A stretch of DNA of 64,000 bases from Bedellia somnulentella (GCA_963576735.1 OY755174.1:372001-436000), one strand, 5' to 3'. Counted from the stretch's first letter, positions 12,095-25,580 are shown. Numbers and translations are program-made. The notes: a model not told the origin generated them from the letters alone.

Positions 12095-12420
12095 TCAAAC
12101 ATTCACGCTGTATATCGCTGAAGGGGTATCAGAGGTTGTAATAGCTCTAAGCAACACACTTGACACCTGGTGTTTGGGGTCCCCACTTCTTGCTTGACAG
12201 TGTACTTAATGTGTGTGATAGGAGGCACGCCTATCGCCGTTTGGTACGAATAATCGAGTGCAACTCTCAGCCATATATGTTTCCTCACCGTTAAAAACCA
12301 TGATTAATCAACTACACATGTGACTTTTAAAAGCAACAACACATGTGGCTTTTAAAAGAGACACATTGGTATATGCTATTCTGCATGATGGCGGCGATTC
12401 TCCCTACTGTTCGTTCAGTG
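12095..12420 (-). mobile_element. SINE-B copy
   Basis: Minus strand; shares 'gacacctggtgtttggggt', 'gcctatcgccgtttggtac' and 'cctcaccgttaaaaacc' with the copy at 32040. Confidence 0.7.
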
Positions 12421-12999
12421 CACTGAGCTTTCAGATTTTCATAAAAAATACAGTTTTTGAATTATGATTATTGATTATATTATTGAACAAAAATGAAGAA
12501 GTCGCTGTTATTTATCCAAATATATTAGTGCAAAGTCATTTTTATGAGTAAAAATATATTAAAAATACAAATAATATTGTCTGAATTAATGATTGTGTCA
12601 TATTTTCTAGCGGGAAGAATTTCAATCGAAATATTACCATAAATATCATAGAACCATACTGAAATAATGCACAAAAACCTAACAAACTTAGCATTCATAG
12701 ATTAAAGTTGATAGTTATCTTAAAACAGGTAAACTATGGTCAATTAAAATGAATCATATAGCGGTTAACTATACCATGAATATGTATGTAAGAAAAGCAT
12801 TTTATTAACATAATCTGCAAGTCAAAACGGTTAGATTGGTCATATTACGTTATGTAAGATGGAAACGCGTAATGCATTGCGTGCAAATCACTTCTGTACG
12901 TATATATAGATCAATTGTCTGTCCTTCCGTTTGGTGCAACGCACGTGACTGTACTACCAATAAGTTAATATATTTCGTAATACATCAACACTCGTAATA

Positions 13000-13253
13000 G
13001 GAATTGCCGTGTAGTGCCGGCTTAGAATTTCACTACCCTTTCTACCCACGGGTGTCGTAAGAGGCGACTAAGGGTATGGGGCTATTTTTCGGGGTTTTTG
13101 GGCGATTCGGTTGGAGACCCATCACCAAGGATACTTTTTTCTACCATCTTGTGTCCTATCAACTTCCAAATGTGGCTGAAGAGTTCTTAGGTCTAAAGTT
13201 CTAGCTACCCCGTTTTAGGATTTATGGCCGTGAGTATATGTATGTAAGTATGT
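13000..13253 (+). mobile_element. SINE-A copy, second subfamily
   Basis: Carries the cccacgggtgtcgtaag form. 8-bp target duplication TCGTAATA at 12992-12999 and 13253-13260. Confidence 0.82.
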
Positions 13254-13728
13254 CGTAATATATTACATACCATCAACCATCGAGGTACTAGATTAATTGT
13301 AAGGGATGTCAAAGAGACCAAAAAGGAGTACTTTTTAACAAAAGTGATGGTCTGATTCAAAGTAAGAAGCATATACAAAAATAATAATAATTGTTAGGAA
13401 AGTTTGTCAGGACGTGGGTTCTCAAGCTGTTTTCCATCAAATAAACAAATCACCCAATTGACTTAAGACATGATAAAGAATTTTAGACCCAAATCGTAAT
13501 TTAAAAGTAAAAAAGTAAAGTAATAAAATCTTTATTCAGTCCCTCATATTATACAACATGTAAATACAACAATCGCACAAATTACACACAATGAGAGCCA
13601 AAAAGGCGCCGACTCAGCATATGTACACTAGAGTCTTTTAGAGAATTTGACAAACGAATCTCGGTATCTTAAGCAGTGTGATTCTTAATAAATCACAAAG
13701 GTTAAATTTACTAAACGTCACTACCCCT

Positions 13729-14211
13729 AATTTAATGTTTTTTTGACATGAATTCCTCATGTGGGGATTATTACTCATAAATAAAAGATGTTATTAAAGG
13801 AAAGAAAAATTTCGACACTGGCGGGGTTCGAACCCGCGACCTTCGGGTATACGCCCCCGTCGCTCTGCCAACTGAGCTACAGTATCAGTTGGCATCCAGC
13901 GCGAAATTTCTCTATCCTTTGTTTCTTTTTTACACGTTCAAGTAGTGTTTGCGTTTCCTACCTCCGAATTTTAACTAATTCGGACGGCCACTTGTCTACC
14001 TTTTCAGATAGAATGCAAATGTTGGAAATGCCTAACTATCACATAATTTAATGTTTTTTGACATGAATTCCTCATGTGGGGATTATTACTCATAAATAAA
14101 AGATGTTATTAAAGGAAAGAAAAAGCGACGGGGGCGTATACCCGAAGGTCGCGGGTTCGAACCCCGCCAGTGTCGAAATTTTTCTTTCCTTTAATAACAT
14201 CTTTTATTTAT
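13729..14211 (-). mobile_element. Composite of two tRNA-like repeats
   Basis: Contains one module in minus orientation (13729-13978), unmatched sequence, then a second left end (14042-14130) joined to an inverted right end (14131-14211). The whole is bounded by a 12-bp duplication GTCACTACCCCT (13717-13728, 14212-14223). The ATG-led open frame at 13788 translates the tRNA module and is not a gene. Confidence 0.75.
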
Positions 14212-14428
14212 GTCACTACCCCTTTCTACCCACGGATGTCGTAAGAGGCGTCCTAAAATATGGAGCTTTTTAAAGTGGTTTTTAGGCGATGCAGTTGGAG
14301 ACCCATCACCAACGATACTTTATTAAAACCATCCTGTCTCCTATCAGCTTCCAAATGTGGCTGAGGAGTTTCTAGATCTAAACCTCTGGCTACCTCTTTT
14401 TATGATTTATAACCGTGAGTATATTTAT
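14212..14428 (+). mobile_element. SINE-A copy interrupted by a tRNA-like element
   Basis: Begins at GTCACTACCCCTTTC within the SINE-A consensus. The same 12 bases precede the tRNA-like composite at 13717-13728, so the composite jumped into or next to this SINE. Confidence 0.75.
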
Positions 14429-14430
14429 AT

Positions 14431-15823
14431 ATATTATCTTAAGCGATGTTATTATTTAAAAATCCCAAAGGTTAAGTCTAATCTTGTAGAAAGGGCTACT
14501 ATTCTAAGAGGACAACTTACTAATAAATAGTTTTCTCATGTAATGCACTCACAGGGCCACCGGCCGTTGCGTCGATCCTTATTACTCTAAAGGCGTAAAG
14601 TTGACGACATAAGTATGTCAATGTCTGCTTACTAAGGATCTGGAATAATTAATCAGCTCCTTGATAAGGTCTAACGATGTATTAATTAGCTGTTGGTATT
14701 TTCGCGCGTTCGTTTTTATAACACCAACGCGTTTTAATTCATCGCCTCTTGAGGTAATACTTTTACTCTTGTAGGTTTTTTCAATATTAGTCGCATATGT
14801 TTTATTATTACCTAACTTTCTTAGAATGAGGATTTTAAAATTGTTGTTTGTTGACGGTTTGGAATAGCAATACTCCATGCCTGTCAGATTTCGGACGATG
14901 TGATTTAGAAGAAAGGAATTTATAATTCTTAAGTCTTGGTTTCTCTTTTGTTGGCATTACTGTAATTTTAAATAGCTAGGTAATGTTTGAGCCTACAATT
15001 CTGAATTTAACAAATATTCCATTTCATGCACCAATAGCCTAACATTTGTGTCAATTTTGAAATATTTAAGCTATCATTTTTTAAAGATCCTAATAGCTTT
15101 CTTATGAGTTATGTATCTTAGTTAAGCGTTAATGTGCGTACATTCCACAGATTTGTTAATTAGAACAGTATTAAAGTGAGCAATTAATACTTATGACTGC
15201 AGTCGTAACTTTTATCTTCCAACATGAATCGGACTAATAAAATGTACGTTTTGAAAGGAACGCGGTTACATTTATCTAGGAACCACATCAATTTTGGTGC
15301 AGCCGGTCACGTTCTCGACGTGAGTGAGAAATGTCTGTAAGCAACGTAAGTGAATATAAATTCGCGTGAAATAGGTATCTTGTAACCACATTTAAGTGGT
15401 TTACTGAATTTATATTTTCAAAATGTTTGAGATTTGCTGATAATTTCAACATAAACCCTTTTAATTACATACATGTACCACTATCGGACATTTTGATTAA
15501 TAGAAAAGGCAAATAATCATTATCATAATCATTTATTCATTGCTTCATGTGGTATATCAACAGAGATGGTACAAAAAAGGAAATATGTTTCAACGAGGGG
15601 CTTTAGCCTAACCTGTATTGTGGAAAATTCTCTTGTACAGACTACTCGAGTACTTAAAATGGATGGTTGGTCCTGGCACAGACTCCGGTCTATTTGGACT
15701 GCCTCGGTAACACCTAACTAAGCAAGAGATAACTGTTTTACTTGGTTCTATAGGTTTGGTGTATAAAAAAGTATTTTTAAATATGTATAAATAAATAAAT
15801 AAATAAAAAAAAAAAAAAAAATT
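14431..15823. other. No gene seen
   Basis: Minus-strand frame 14618-14878 has no recognisable domain. 'cgacgtgagtgag' near 15318 resembles a splice donor after a GC-rich patch but cannot be linked to an exon. Confidence 0.45.
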
Positions 15824-16030
15824 TGGCCATAGATTACCACGCTGCACTTTGCGGTCCCACCGAAGCGCCGAATCATTTTGATCTTCTGATAATCAGATGA
15901 TTCAAGCAATATCCTTCCAAACCGGGATAAATATTGTAAAGTTAATTTGTGCATCTAACCCCCCCGAGATTGAACCCAAGACCATCCCCCCAGAGATTTG
16001 AACAACATCTAGACACTAAGAGTTTACCGC
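15824..16030 (-). mobile_element. Decayed SINE-C
   Basis: Shares 'tttggccatag', 'ataatcagatgattcaagc' and 'ccttccaaaccgggataaat' with SINE-C; the head region is eroded. The left end abuts a run of A. Confidence 0.6.
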
Positions 16031-16340
16031 TAAACGGAGATAGTTTATGTTTTTATTTTATCACAACCTTTTAATTCATCGCACTTTGAACAGCAACCGT
16101 TTTCCTTGTGATCTAATTGTGTCGTAGGTGCTTATCCTTTTATTGACATTACATACACTCAGATTAATACAATATTTCTTATAAGGGTTACCAATTACAA
16201 TCACTTTACAGTTCAAAATAGTGAATGAACAAAAGAAAGAAACGAAATAATTTTCTTTATTCCATCCCCCAGGGCTTAAGTCAAATACAAAACAAAACAA
16301 CTATATACTTATTTATAAAGTAAAATACACAAAATATGCC

Positions 16341-16465
16341 TAAAAAGGCATTTTTCCGAAGTGTGCAGAATAAAAGAGCATATACGACAAGATTGATAAC
16401 TGTAGACGAAACTTGAGAGGTTTGCCAGGGTGGTATAATGTGGCGATCGATAGTCTCTGCACACC
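16341..16465 (+). mobile_element. LINE 3' remnant
   Basis: Degenerate copy of the segment encoding 'RSM-NKRA' to 'WRSIVSA' of the LINE at 2511. Overlapping minus-strand frames here are spurious. Confidence 0.7.
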
Positions 16466-16697
16466 AAAATCCAGATGACAAAAAAAGCAACAAAAAGCAC
16501 TAAGTTTAAATAGCCCTCTTTGATTTTTCTTCAAATTAAAGCTGAAACCTAATTTTTAGTAAAAACATATATAATCGCCGTAATAGATCATTTTACATAT
16601 TTGCAAACAAGCAATTTCCCCATTAATATACCAGGAAAACATAGCTCGGCGAGAGTACTGGAACTTCGATTACATTACATTGATACGAACAGCAAGC

Positions 16698-16825
16698 TAG
16701 TACAAGCGCCCATTTAACTAGATATCGCGTGGTATAAAACCGCCATCTCTTACGAACCTACTTCGTATCGTATGCTGTCATCTCATTCTAACCGATATCG
16801 AGTTGATAAAATAGCGCTTGTACTA
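16698..16825 (+). mobile_element. MITE with 12-bp terminal inverted repeats
   Basis: Ends TAGTACAAGCGC and GCGCTTGTACTA are perfect inverted copies, consistent with TA target duplication. The element is 128 bp with no coding capacity. Confidence 0.82.
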
Positions 16826-18924
16826 GGTCTCTGAACTGGTACCGATAATCGGTGCTCAATGAAGCGGACAGCTGCGGAGCATTATGTCAGCTATTATGCC
16901 ATAAGCGATTACTTTATTCAGGTATTTTGCATTTTGGACTATCTGTCTTTAGTAAAGCGTTATTTATGATGTCGATTAATTAATGAAATAAAATAAAAAA
17001 AATTTTTTCACAAGAACAAGAGTTACAAATGATGTTCAATTCATAAAATATATCAGCCCTTTAATTGCTCTGCCAAATGGCGTGTAAATTTGGCAGAGCG
17101 GTAATAAAGATTAACAGTTGGCTTTAAACAGTTTGTTTTAATTTTTTGATGAAATAAAAGATTGCAGGGTAGGAAATTATTCGCCATGGGACTTGCATGA
17201 TTGAGCATATTACAGAATTTCAATAAAATACGAAAAGAAAAAAAAATACTGACACTAACTAATATAAATCGTGAAACAAACAACTATTTTTTCGATGCTA
17301 TAAGGACGTTTTTATGGATATATTTAGTTTCGAGAAAATTGATTATTAATATTAAGGGATTTCCCTTACATTTAAATTACGTAAGAATATTATTTCGACA
17401 GTTTTATTTTATAACCAAACCATATTCCTAACCACCTACGCAGATTCCTTATTAATTTATTGTTTTAAACACGAATTTCTACAAATAAAATATGATTCTT
17501 TTGATTAATCAATTGATATTACATTAGAAAACTCGGTCACTATTTTCTAAATACTCTATTTTACACATATAACGGTAGAGGGAATATATAATTAAAAGAA
17601 AAATTTGCTAAAGAGAAAGTACGGTTTCTTTCAAAGTGGATGGAATTACTTATAGTCCCGCTTGTCTTCACTATTTATCTCATTCACCTCTCTATTTATG
17701 AAAGTTCTTTGAACTTTTCAAAACTGAAGTACTCAATCCCGAATCATAAAACTAAGGATGGTATGTATATGCGCTAAAATAAAATGAGCATAATTATAAT
17801 TAATTATTTTTATTCGTTATTAAGTACTAGAGGTCTGCCATTATTGAATGGTGCTCAACAGCCTTTGTTTACCCCTATCGGAACTAATGACGTGAGTTTT
17901 ATTTTTCAAACATGATTGATTTACTATGTAGAGCAAGATGGATTCTATATTTTCTTTCGAGAAACAATAGTAAGTGAACGGCTAAGTTTGCGTAATCCAG
18001 CAACAAATAGTTTAGGTTCTCAGCAATTTATACCGGGCCTTTCCGTATTCAACTGGGAGGGTTGTATTTCTAAGTTAGCGGGTATTATGTGCTCGATAGA
18101 CGATAATAGCGGTACTGAGATAATGCGCCGAGATTGAATGTAAACTAACCAATGGCCGGGCTGTAATGTAAGTCGCAGATAAATGGGGTTTATGCGTAAT
18201 GTATCAGTTTAATGTTCGATTGAGGAAGTATTAGCAGACCCGGAATGGAATATAGACATTTTGATAGATATCAACCGTTTACATAAAAGTTAATGTTTCG
18301 ATAGAAATATGTTTTATAGCAATGCAGAACTTCACTTGTCTTAACATAGTTTAGAATGATTTCTTGTTGAATGAAGAGTACGGGGTTTTTCTAACTGATT
18401 ATCTGGTGATTATTTTAGGTTACTTAAGAGAATTGATGAAAGATTGATGATTGTAGAACATCTCAAGAGGCTTATGAGGATCCTATAAAGGGGCGATCGA
18501 TGCTGAATTAATGTATTTTCAAAAACATCTGGAAACTATAAAACTCCTGTTTGTAAAACTATGGGTATATTCATTACGTAACCTAGAAAAAACTATGTCA
18601 AGAAGTGTTGAATAAAGTAAAATAAGATTATGTATTACTTACTTTCATTAATGTAGTCCATCGAGCTAAAAATAATGTAACAAGTAAAAGTGTTCAAGGT
18701 CCACTTGCAAATTGTAACCTGGTAAGCCAACAGCTATCAATTAAACCCGCGTTTGTCACTAAAACGAAAGTGACATATACACGACCTTGTACCAATAATT
18801 ACAGACGTAATAACATTACTTAAATCTAAGAGATAAGACGCTAGCGGCGCACCATGAAATAATTTTACTCTCAAGGTAATGGGATGATAATTAAATCTAT
18901 GTAAACTCAAATTTAACCTTCGTA
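16826..18924. other. No gene seen apart from LINE remnants
   Basis: Holds a tiny LINE tail near 17865-17895 and the remnant at 18430. Opposite-strand frames at 17053-17431 are AT-driven. Confidence 0.5.
18430..18505 (+). mobile_element. LINE 3' remnant, strongly decayed
   Basis: Matches the 'attgatgaa...gaggc...ggcgatcgat' stretch of the LINE tail region. Confidence 0.5.
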
Positions 18925-19045
18925 TACCTCCGACCGACGTGATGGCAGACGTATCAATAGTTCAGAGTTCCCATGTTTCGCTTGGACATTGCATTCACGT
19001 GATAAGGGACCTATCGTCCCGCTTTATACGAATACACTTTCAAAT
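18925..19045 (-). mobile_element. Decayed SINE-B fragment
   Basis: 'gttcagagttcccatgttt', 'cacgtgataagggacc', 'acgaatacactttcaaatg' match other copies. Confidence 0.6.
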
Positions 19046-19216
19046 GATTAAGTGAAACTGGAAAACTGGAACTAGATGTGGAACCGCTTTTTGTCGGAGT
19101 ATTATTGCAGAAACCACCTAACCATCCAAATTTGTAGAAACCATCGGGTAGTCGAATAAAACCCGAAGAGGGAAATGAGGCTTTTTAGGGAGTTATTGTG
19201 TAATGCAAATATATCT

Positions 19217-19562
19217 TATGACTGCCTCCGTGGTCTCGCGGTTAAGCGCTTGGTTTCACGTACGGAGGTCTCGGATTCGATTCCTGAGGGGTGGTAACAT
19301 TACAAATTTAATTTGTAAGATTTAACCCAGTCTGGAAGGGTATTACCTGATTATCCGATAGTTAAGATTATTCCGTGCTTCGGCGGGCACGTTAAGCCGT
19401 CGGTCCCAGCTACACGAACGAAGCTACAGCTAACTATTACGGTAGTAGTCGTTAGTCTGCCAATCCGCAATTGGCCAGCGTGGTGGACTATGGCCAAATC
19501 ACCATTTATATGGTAGGCTTGAACCCATTGGTCCCCACCAATATGGGCTGTGAGGAAATATA
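19217..19562 (+). mobile_element. tRNA-headed SINE (SINE-C)
   Basis: tRNA-like head with A box 'tggtctcgcggttaagcg' and B box 'ggattcgattcc', followed by a body ('acccagtctggaagggt', 'ggtagtagtcgttagtctg', 'gtggactatggccaaat') shared with 55372-55698. An open frame on the minus strand here is incidental. Confidence 0.85.
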
Positions 19563-20149
19563 TCTTATACATAAAATGTATTGACCACGGATGTCTCAAA
19601 GCATGAGAATAAAGTGAATTCTGTTAATTTGCTATATCCTTTACTATCAACACTACTTACTCGTAAGTGACAAAAAATTCAAGGTTGATCACATTCTTTT
19701 TCTGTTAAGGTAACAAAATAGCATGCCTTAGCTTCTAAAATCAATGATTGAACATGTTTCTTGCGCCGCAGTTCGTTTGATTAAGTAAGATTAAATTTAA
19801 ACGTATGCGTGACTTGAACGTTTAGCACATAGTGTTTCCTAATTGTATTTCGTATTTTATATTTTTAGTAATGCAAGCGCTAGTATATTTTTTACGTCTC
19901 TCTAATGATATAGATATGTATGCCGTGTAGTGTGTTACGTAACTTCTCACTCCTGGGATGCTGTAGCTACCCAGAAGCCAGAAGTAACTAAAAGAAGAAA
20001 GAAAGAAAAAGGATAATGAATAATAGAAGATATATATATCACAACATTTATTATAAATAAAAAGACACAGTAAAACAATCCTAATAAAACCTATCAAAAA
20101 CACTAAACCTATCAATATAATATAATATAAAAAACTCAGCTTTAGCGTC

Positions 20150-20350
20150 AGCTCCTGCTGCGATGGGTGGCGAACTGAACCAAGCGCCTTCGGGCGCCTG
20201 CGTCAGTAAGGGTAGCTCGACGGGGTAAGGGTTGTGACTCCAGCTTTCTGACTGCGTCAACCAGGGCAGCTCAAGAGTAAGGGGCTGCGACTCTGGGAAG
20301 CTTGCGTCAACCAGGGCAGCTCAAAAATAAAAGGCTGCTATTCCAGACGG
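20150..20350. repeat. Short GC-rich tandem repeat
   Basis: Three diverged units of about 55-65 bp sharing 'gcgtcaaccagggcagctca' and 'gactcc/gactctgg', inside AT-rich DNA. With 19925-20140 and 20400-20510 it may be the end of an unidentified retroelement on the minus strand. Confidence 0.5.
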
Positions 20351-20953
20351 GTAAAAAATGATGATATATAAAGTCCGTTGAGAATATTGTTTCTGACATT
20401 TTTTTTCAGTTTCTTCCATAATAATGATGATGCCCCCATCGCCCCAGGAGCTGAATCCCGACTCCCTCTGCGAACAAGCATGACATAAACTTAAAAATTT
20501 CGAATTAACCTATTTCTTTTTTTAAAAGGATAAAACTATTCCTTAAAAGAGGTAACAAAGAAAGTAGTCCTAATAAGAGTGAGAGTTAAGAATATATAAT
20601 TGAAAATAAATTAAGAAAGACAGTAAATTAGAATCATTACAACAATTTTTTTTAACAATTTTATAATATTTCCCTATTTTAATCAATTCAAAATTAAAAT
20701 ATTAAGTAAAATAAATTGTAAGGCTACGACCTAACACTAGCAACCTTCTTGCAGAAAACTAATGTCAAGTGAGTAAATTTAAAAACATGAAAAATTATCT
20801 GACAATAAACAAGATTGTCAAAATGATTATTTTCGAGAAAATTCTTAAACTTTTATGTCTTCGATATGACATTTACCTCTAGAACTATTTTGGTCTTCTA
20901 AGAAGTATATCAAAGGGAAAAACTTCTCACATACATAACACAAAATACATTAC

Positions 20954-21193
20954 AAGTGTCGGCTTAGAATAGCACTACCCCGTTTCTACCGATGGGTGTA
21001 CGTAAGAGGCGACTAACGGTATTGGGGCTTTTAAGGGATTTTTGGGCGATGCGGTTGGAGACCCATCACCAACAACCATTACTTTACCATCCTTTCCCCA
21101 CTCAATTTTCCAAATGTGGCTGAGGAATTTCTAATTCCTTAGCTCTGGCTACCCCTTCTAGGGATTTATAGCCGTGAGTATATGTATGTATGT
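20954..21193 (+). mobile_element. SINE-A copy
   Basis: Lacks only the first few bases of the head; otherwise close to the first-subfamily consensus with an ATGT tail. Confidence 0.85.
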
Positions 21194-21626
21194 AATGATA
21201 CAGACAGAAGATTAAGGTAGAAGTTAGGAGAATTGTACTCAAAAGTAAAGTGTAACCATTTATTGATTTTTAAAAAACATACACAATGTGTGTCAATAGT
21301 AGCTTCTCTTCAAAATACATACAAAGATATTTGCACTAATTCTAAAATAACAACCCCACTTGAAAACAATGTAATAGTTTCAGAATCTCTCATTTCGTAG
21401 CAACTAGTTACAGCTAAATTTTGATAGAAAATAAAGAGTGGGTGGCAATACAGAGTCAACCGCATTGGCCAACAATATCTTTAAATAAACCCCGCATGTA
21501 GTTAGTATTTCAATTTAAAAAAACCTTATGTTAATATTAATCTATAACCAATTTAAAAAAATACTATCATATTTTCTGAATTATGTGAGTTTTCAGCTGT
21601 TGTTGAACCAAACCTAATTTACTGTT

Positions 21627-21765
21627 ACTCACGGCTATGATTCATAAAAAGGGGTAGCGTTTCAGAATCAACAATTCTTCATTCAATCTTGGAATTTAAT
21701 TGGGATTAGACATTACAAAAAATCGGTAGTGATGGGTCTCTACTCATATCTTCCGACTACAATTT
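21627..21765 (-). mobile_element. Decayed SINE-A
   Basis: Recognisable 'actcacggctatgattc' tail and 'gatgggtctctac' middle; head missing. Confidence 0.6.
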
Positions 21766-23289
21766 ATTTAAATAAATAAACAATAATCTGTACTACGGGT
21801 ATACTACCGTTTGTAAGCACCATGGTGGTACCACATCTCCAGCCCGATCAACATGTTTCAAAACGTGTAAAGTTCCGACAACAGTTGTTGTAAATGACAT
21901 AACAAAGCGGTGTAGTGCTGTACATAGACATCGACACATTTACATAACGCGGGTATCTCGTGAAAGCGATACATTTCCTTCAAACGTGGACAGGTCACGA
22001 TTCGCATTATCTTGCGGTGGTTGCTCTAATCTAGACTCATTAAGGTTGTATTATATTCTCCGGTATCGAGTTCAAGTAGAAGCTGACGTCGTACGATTTT
22101 TGCAGCTCGTTTTAAGAGTTCCGTTCTTGGAAAGGGAAATTTTGTTATTATAAAATTCATATATCGGCCGACAAGCTTTCCGCTGGATTGAAACCAATTT
22201 CCGGAGAATCTGTTTTCTAATTTTAAAAACGTAGATTAAATGCTGCTTTGACCCATCTCTAAACCGGAGTGATAAACGAGATGGTTTAGATGGAAACCCA
22301 TCACTAAAGGCTTAACATAAAAAAATACCTATGGTCACCTGCCTCCCGTCTTATGATTGCTCTGGATAATGGTTTAGGTTCGTATGGCCAACGACGGCGA
22401 CGCGCGGCAAAAATAGTAATGTGCAAAGGCTCTTTAATCTTAATAGTGACAATCATCCTTTATTATCCCATTTAAGGATTTCGTATTTGACACAAACAAC
22501 AAAAACGACGCTTATAGTCGCGCCATGACTGTCTGTTAGTATGCCACAGTTTCCACAACGAACATTTAATCCTAAGTCTGATCTTAGATTACAATATCAC
22601 ATTGAGATTGTTTGAATCCTTTCTCTAAAAAACATGTATTAGTAAAACCAGTGTTATTTGAAATATACTTTTTTCACATCTTTGTTATGATAATCATCAG
22701 TTATTTTGCAAAATTGATTCAAAATAACACTATTTTATCTCTTTCCCTATATGAAGTAAACGAAGGCCCCTTTAGAACATTTTTGAAAATGATTTGCTTT
22801 TCATTACATGTAAAAATGACGAGTAACTATATAAAAATTTGGTGTTTTGTTTCAGGTACTTTCAACACTTTCTCAGCGACACAGAATGTCTTTGACGTCG
22901 TAGATTATTAATGAGTGATTTGGCTGTCATCTAGGTGTTGGCAGGTGTTGTATAATATTTAGGGTTCCATGTATTTATTTGTGTTACTGATTAATATTAG
23001 TTCACAAAAGTATTAAAGGTATTTGAATACAGTACATTCCTCTATATTGCCAGGATATTGAAACAATTCAGTTTTTTTACATATATAGAATATGTGGAAA
23101 TATTGGATTAAGAGTTTTTTTTTTTTTTTTTTAAAAACCGTTTTACCAAATACGAACTCAAATAAATAAGATTCATAGATAGTGATTCTTAATTTGCCAT
23201 TTGTAAAAAAAGTTTATATTTAAAATGTGACTTTTTGTTTCCTTTTTACAAAAACAAATTATATATTTTTTTATATAATAATGAAATGA
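21766..23289. other. No gene seen
   Basis: The 99-codon frame at 22612-22911 is hydrophobic, AT-driven and without family resemblance. A poly-T run lies at 23116-23133. Confidence 0.45.
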
Positions 23290-23500
23290 TGTGTAGTTAG
23301 AAAGGTTTAGAATAGTGCTAACCCGTTTATTTCCTCGGGTTTCGTAACAGCCGACTGAGGGATTTTAATTAATTACTAGGCGACGTGGCTGCCTTATCAA
23401 CAACCATCGCTTTCCCCACTTAACTTTCAAAAAAAGCACAGAATTTAAAATTGGAGTTCTCTGGCTATTTGGGGATTTATATCCGTGAGTGTACGTTAGT
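23290..23500 (+). mobile_element. Decayed SINE-A
   Basis: Old copy with head, 'ggcgacgtggctg' and 'tccgtgagtgtacg' tail still aligned. Confidence 0.6.
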
Positions 23501-23799
23501 ATATAAAATACGGAACCCATGACCGAAGCTTTTTATTAGTGGCCATAGTTACCATGTTATACATCTTAGAACAATACAACTAATGTGTGGCAGACAGAGT
23601 GGCGTAACAAGAACATTAGACCGCGTTTCCCGCTAGAGGTCGACAGTACTAAGACAATTAACATTAGGTTTTATGTTATATTGTTCCGCTAAGTGTCTTT
23701 CATAATTTGCTGGTAATCTTCATTAGAATGATGCTTTATTTCAGCTCCTAAACTAGTTTAAGTGTTAGTTATGATGAATTCATAGTATTTTGACCTTTC

Positions 23800-24010
23800 T
23801 GAGAATAGTGAACAATCTTGACTGCTCAGAGGGGAACACCACTGCCTTTCAAGCAGAGATGCGTATATTCGAATCCTGAGTTGGGCCTACGCCGATCTGT
23901 ATTTTTTTAAATTCATATGTGTAGATAGTTCTTAATGGTTGTTAACAGTGACGGATCGTGAGGAAACTCACATGGCTAAGATGTACTTAGTCTTTGTTTT
24001 AACCTATATA
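23800..24010 (+). mobile_element. SINE-B copy with tRNA-like head
   Basis: The left part has a pol III B-box-like 'tattcgaatcct' after 'caagcagagatgcg'. The body 'ggttgttaacagtgacgg', 'cgtgaggaaactcacatgg' follows. Suggests the family is tRNA-derived. Confidence 0.6.
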
Positions 24011-24609
24011 TTATATAAATGACTTGATTTTGTTTTACTTCCCTACAAATTTATTCCGTCCTAAACTTTTAAAATGGTTTACAGATTTTATCAATTTACA
24101 ATCTTTTCTCCACTAAACTTATACCTAATTGTTGCTATTGTTTACTGTTTCTTATTCCTGTTTAATAGTGTAAAAGTATCAAGTCAAAACATATATATAA
24201 CCAATAACGTTTTATTTAGACCCACTGCGTTGTCGCAAATATGACGGGCGGGGTTTATCGATTCTAGTGCGCGTGATAAAATAAGTTGTCATTAGTTTCC
24301 AGGACAAGGCCTGTTTTGTAAAGTCAAACGCGAACACACCTCGATAATGGCAAACTGCGAGCACATTTATTACATTAAAATAATGGTCCACTTAGCCTAT
24401 TTCCAATTTCATAGATTGAATATAAATTTCAAAGCAGTTTGGTTTGGTCTTTGATAAACTCGTATTTCAACACTAAGACTTAGTCAGGCGTTTTGTTTGA
24501 GAATTGATATTTTGATTTAAATTATTTCCGTTCAAAGCACCATAGCTGATAACTACTAAATCAACATTCATTATATTAGAATAGGTTTTCATGTCAAAGT
24601 TTAAATTCC

Positions 24610-24755
24610 AATTACTTACTTATACTCCCATTATTCCCACTGGGGTAGGCAGAGACTATCGATCGCCACTTAGTACGATCTTGACAAACCTTTCTTGTTT
24701 CCCTTACATTCATTATTCTTCTCATACATGCTCTTTTATTCTTCCCACTTCTCAT
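24610..24755 (-). mobile_element. LINE 3' fragment
   Basis: Reverse complement of the LINE end: 'ggggtaggcagagactatcg' start, then the Arg/Lys-rich C-terminal coding part. Confidence 0.75.
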
Positions 24756-25394
24756 TTTAAATTCCAATTGTTTAAACGAAAAAGTATTTCGAACACTGGT
24801 GTATCATATTCAGGAGTACAAAATATATTATAAGTCCGACTTCGCGAGAAGACATTCATTCGAAATTGATACGCCTTTGTCTTGTAAAACACACTGGAGG
24901 CAGGATGTCATGTGATGTTTGCAGCAATACTTATGCAGTTTAGATTTATTTACCAAAGCTATACTATTCTAATAGAATTAACAATTTATCTCAAACAGCG
25001 GCGAATTCAAAAGATTTTATACTCAGATTCACGGTAATTCAAGATAAGGCTATGAAAGCCGAAGCCTTGATGTGAAATATTAGCTAAGTAAACTTTACTT
25101 ATGCCTGAGCACCGGATCGTGACTGCCTGCCCTTTAAAGGAATCAAACAATTGCATTCAGTTTCTAGATTTGCGCTGGTTACCTTGCGTTACGAAGTTAA
25201 TGTGATCTGTAGAATGCCTACGAACTAATACCGCAGATTTACGATTATAAATATGTGTACTTACGTTCGACTTGCAGTCTATTCTATTCATTTATTTGAA
25301 TATAGAAATAGTGAGGAATCTAGTATTTCTTAGATTGCAATTGTGATTTAGGCTATTATTTAATGATGTATTAATAAGTAAATTTATAAACATA

Positions 25395-25580
25395 CATACT
25401 ATTACATGCATATGCTCACGATTATTTCCCATTGGGGTAGACTGAGACTATTGATCGCCACTTTGTTCTATCCTGGCAAACTTCACTTTACATACATCAA
25501 TCTTTTCATACATGTTTTTTTATTCCTCATACTTCGGACGCCGGCCTTTTGCCAGCCGGTCCAGGTGTGTCTTCTGTGGT
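25395..25580 (-). mobile_element. LINE 3' fragment
   Basis: Same family on the minus strand; the ATGT-type tail is at the left and the coding remnant extends to the 'cttctgtggtcg' segment. Confidence 0.75.

Noticed and set aside
13788..14051. 87-codon frame starting MLLKERKISTLAGFEPATFG
   Set aside because: It translates the reverse strand of a tRNA-like module; the same frame at 2211 does so too.
22612..22911. 99-codon open frame
   Set aside because: AT-driven hydrophobic sequence with no splice context or family resemblance.
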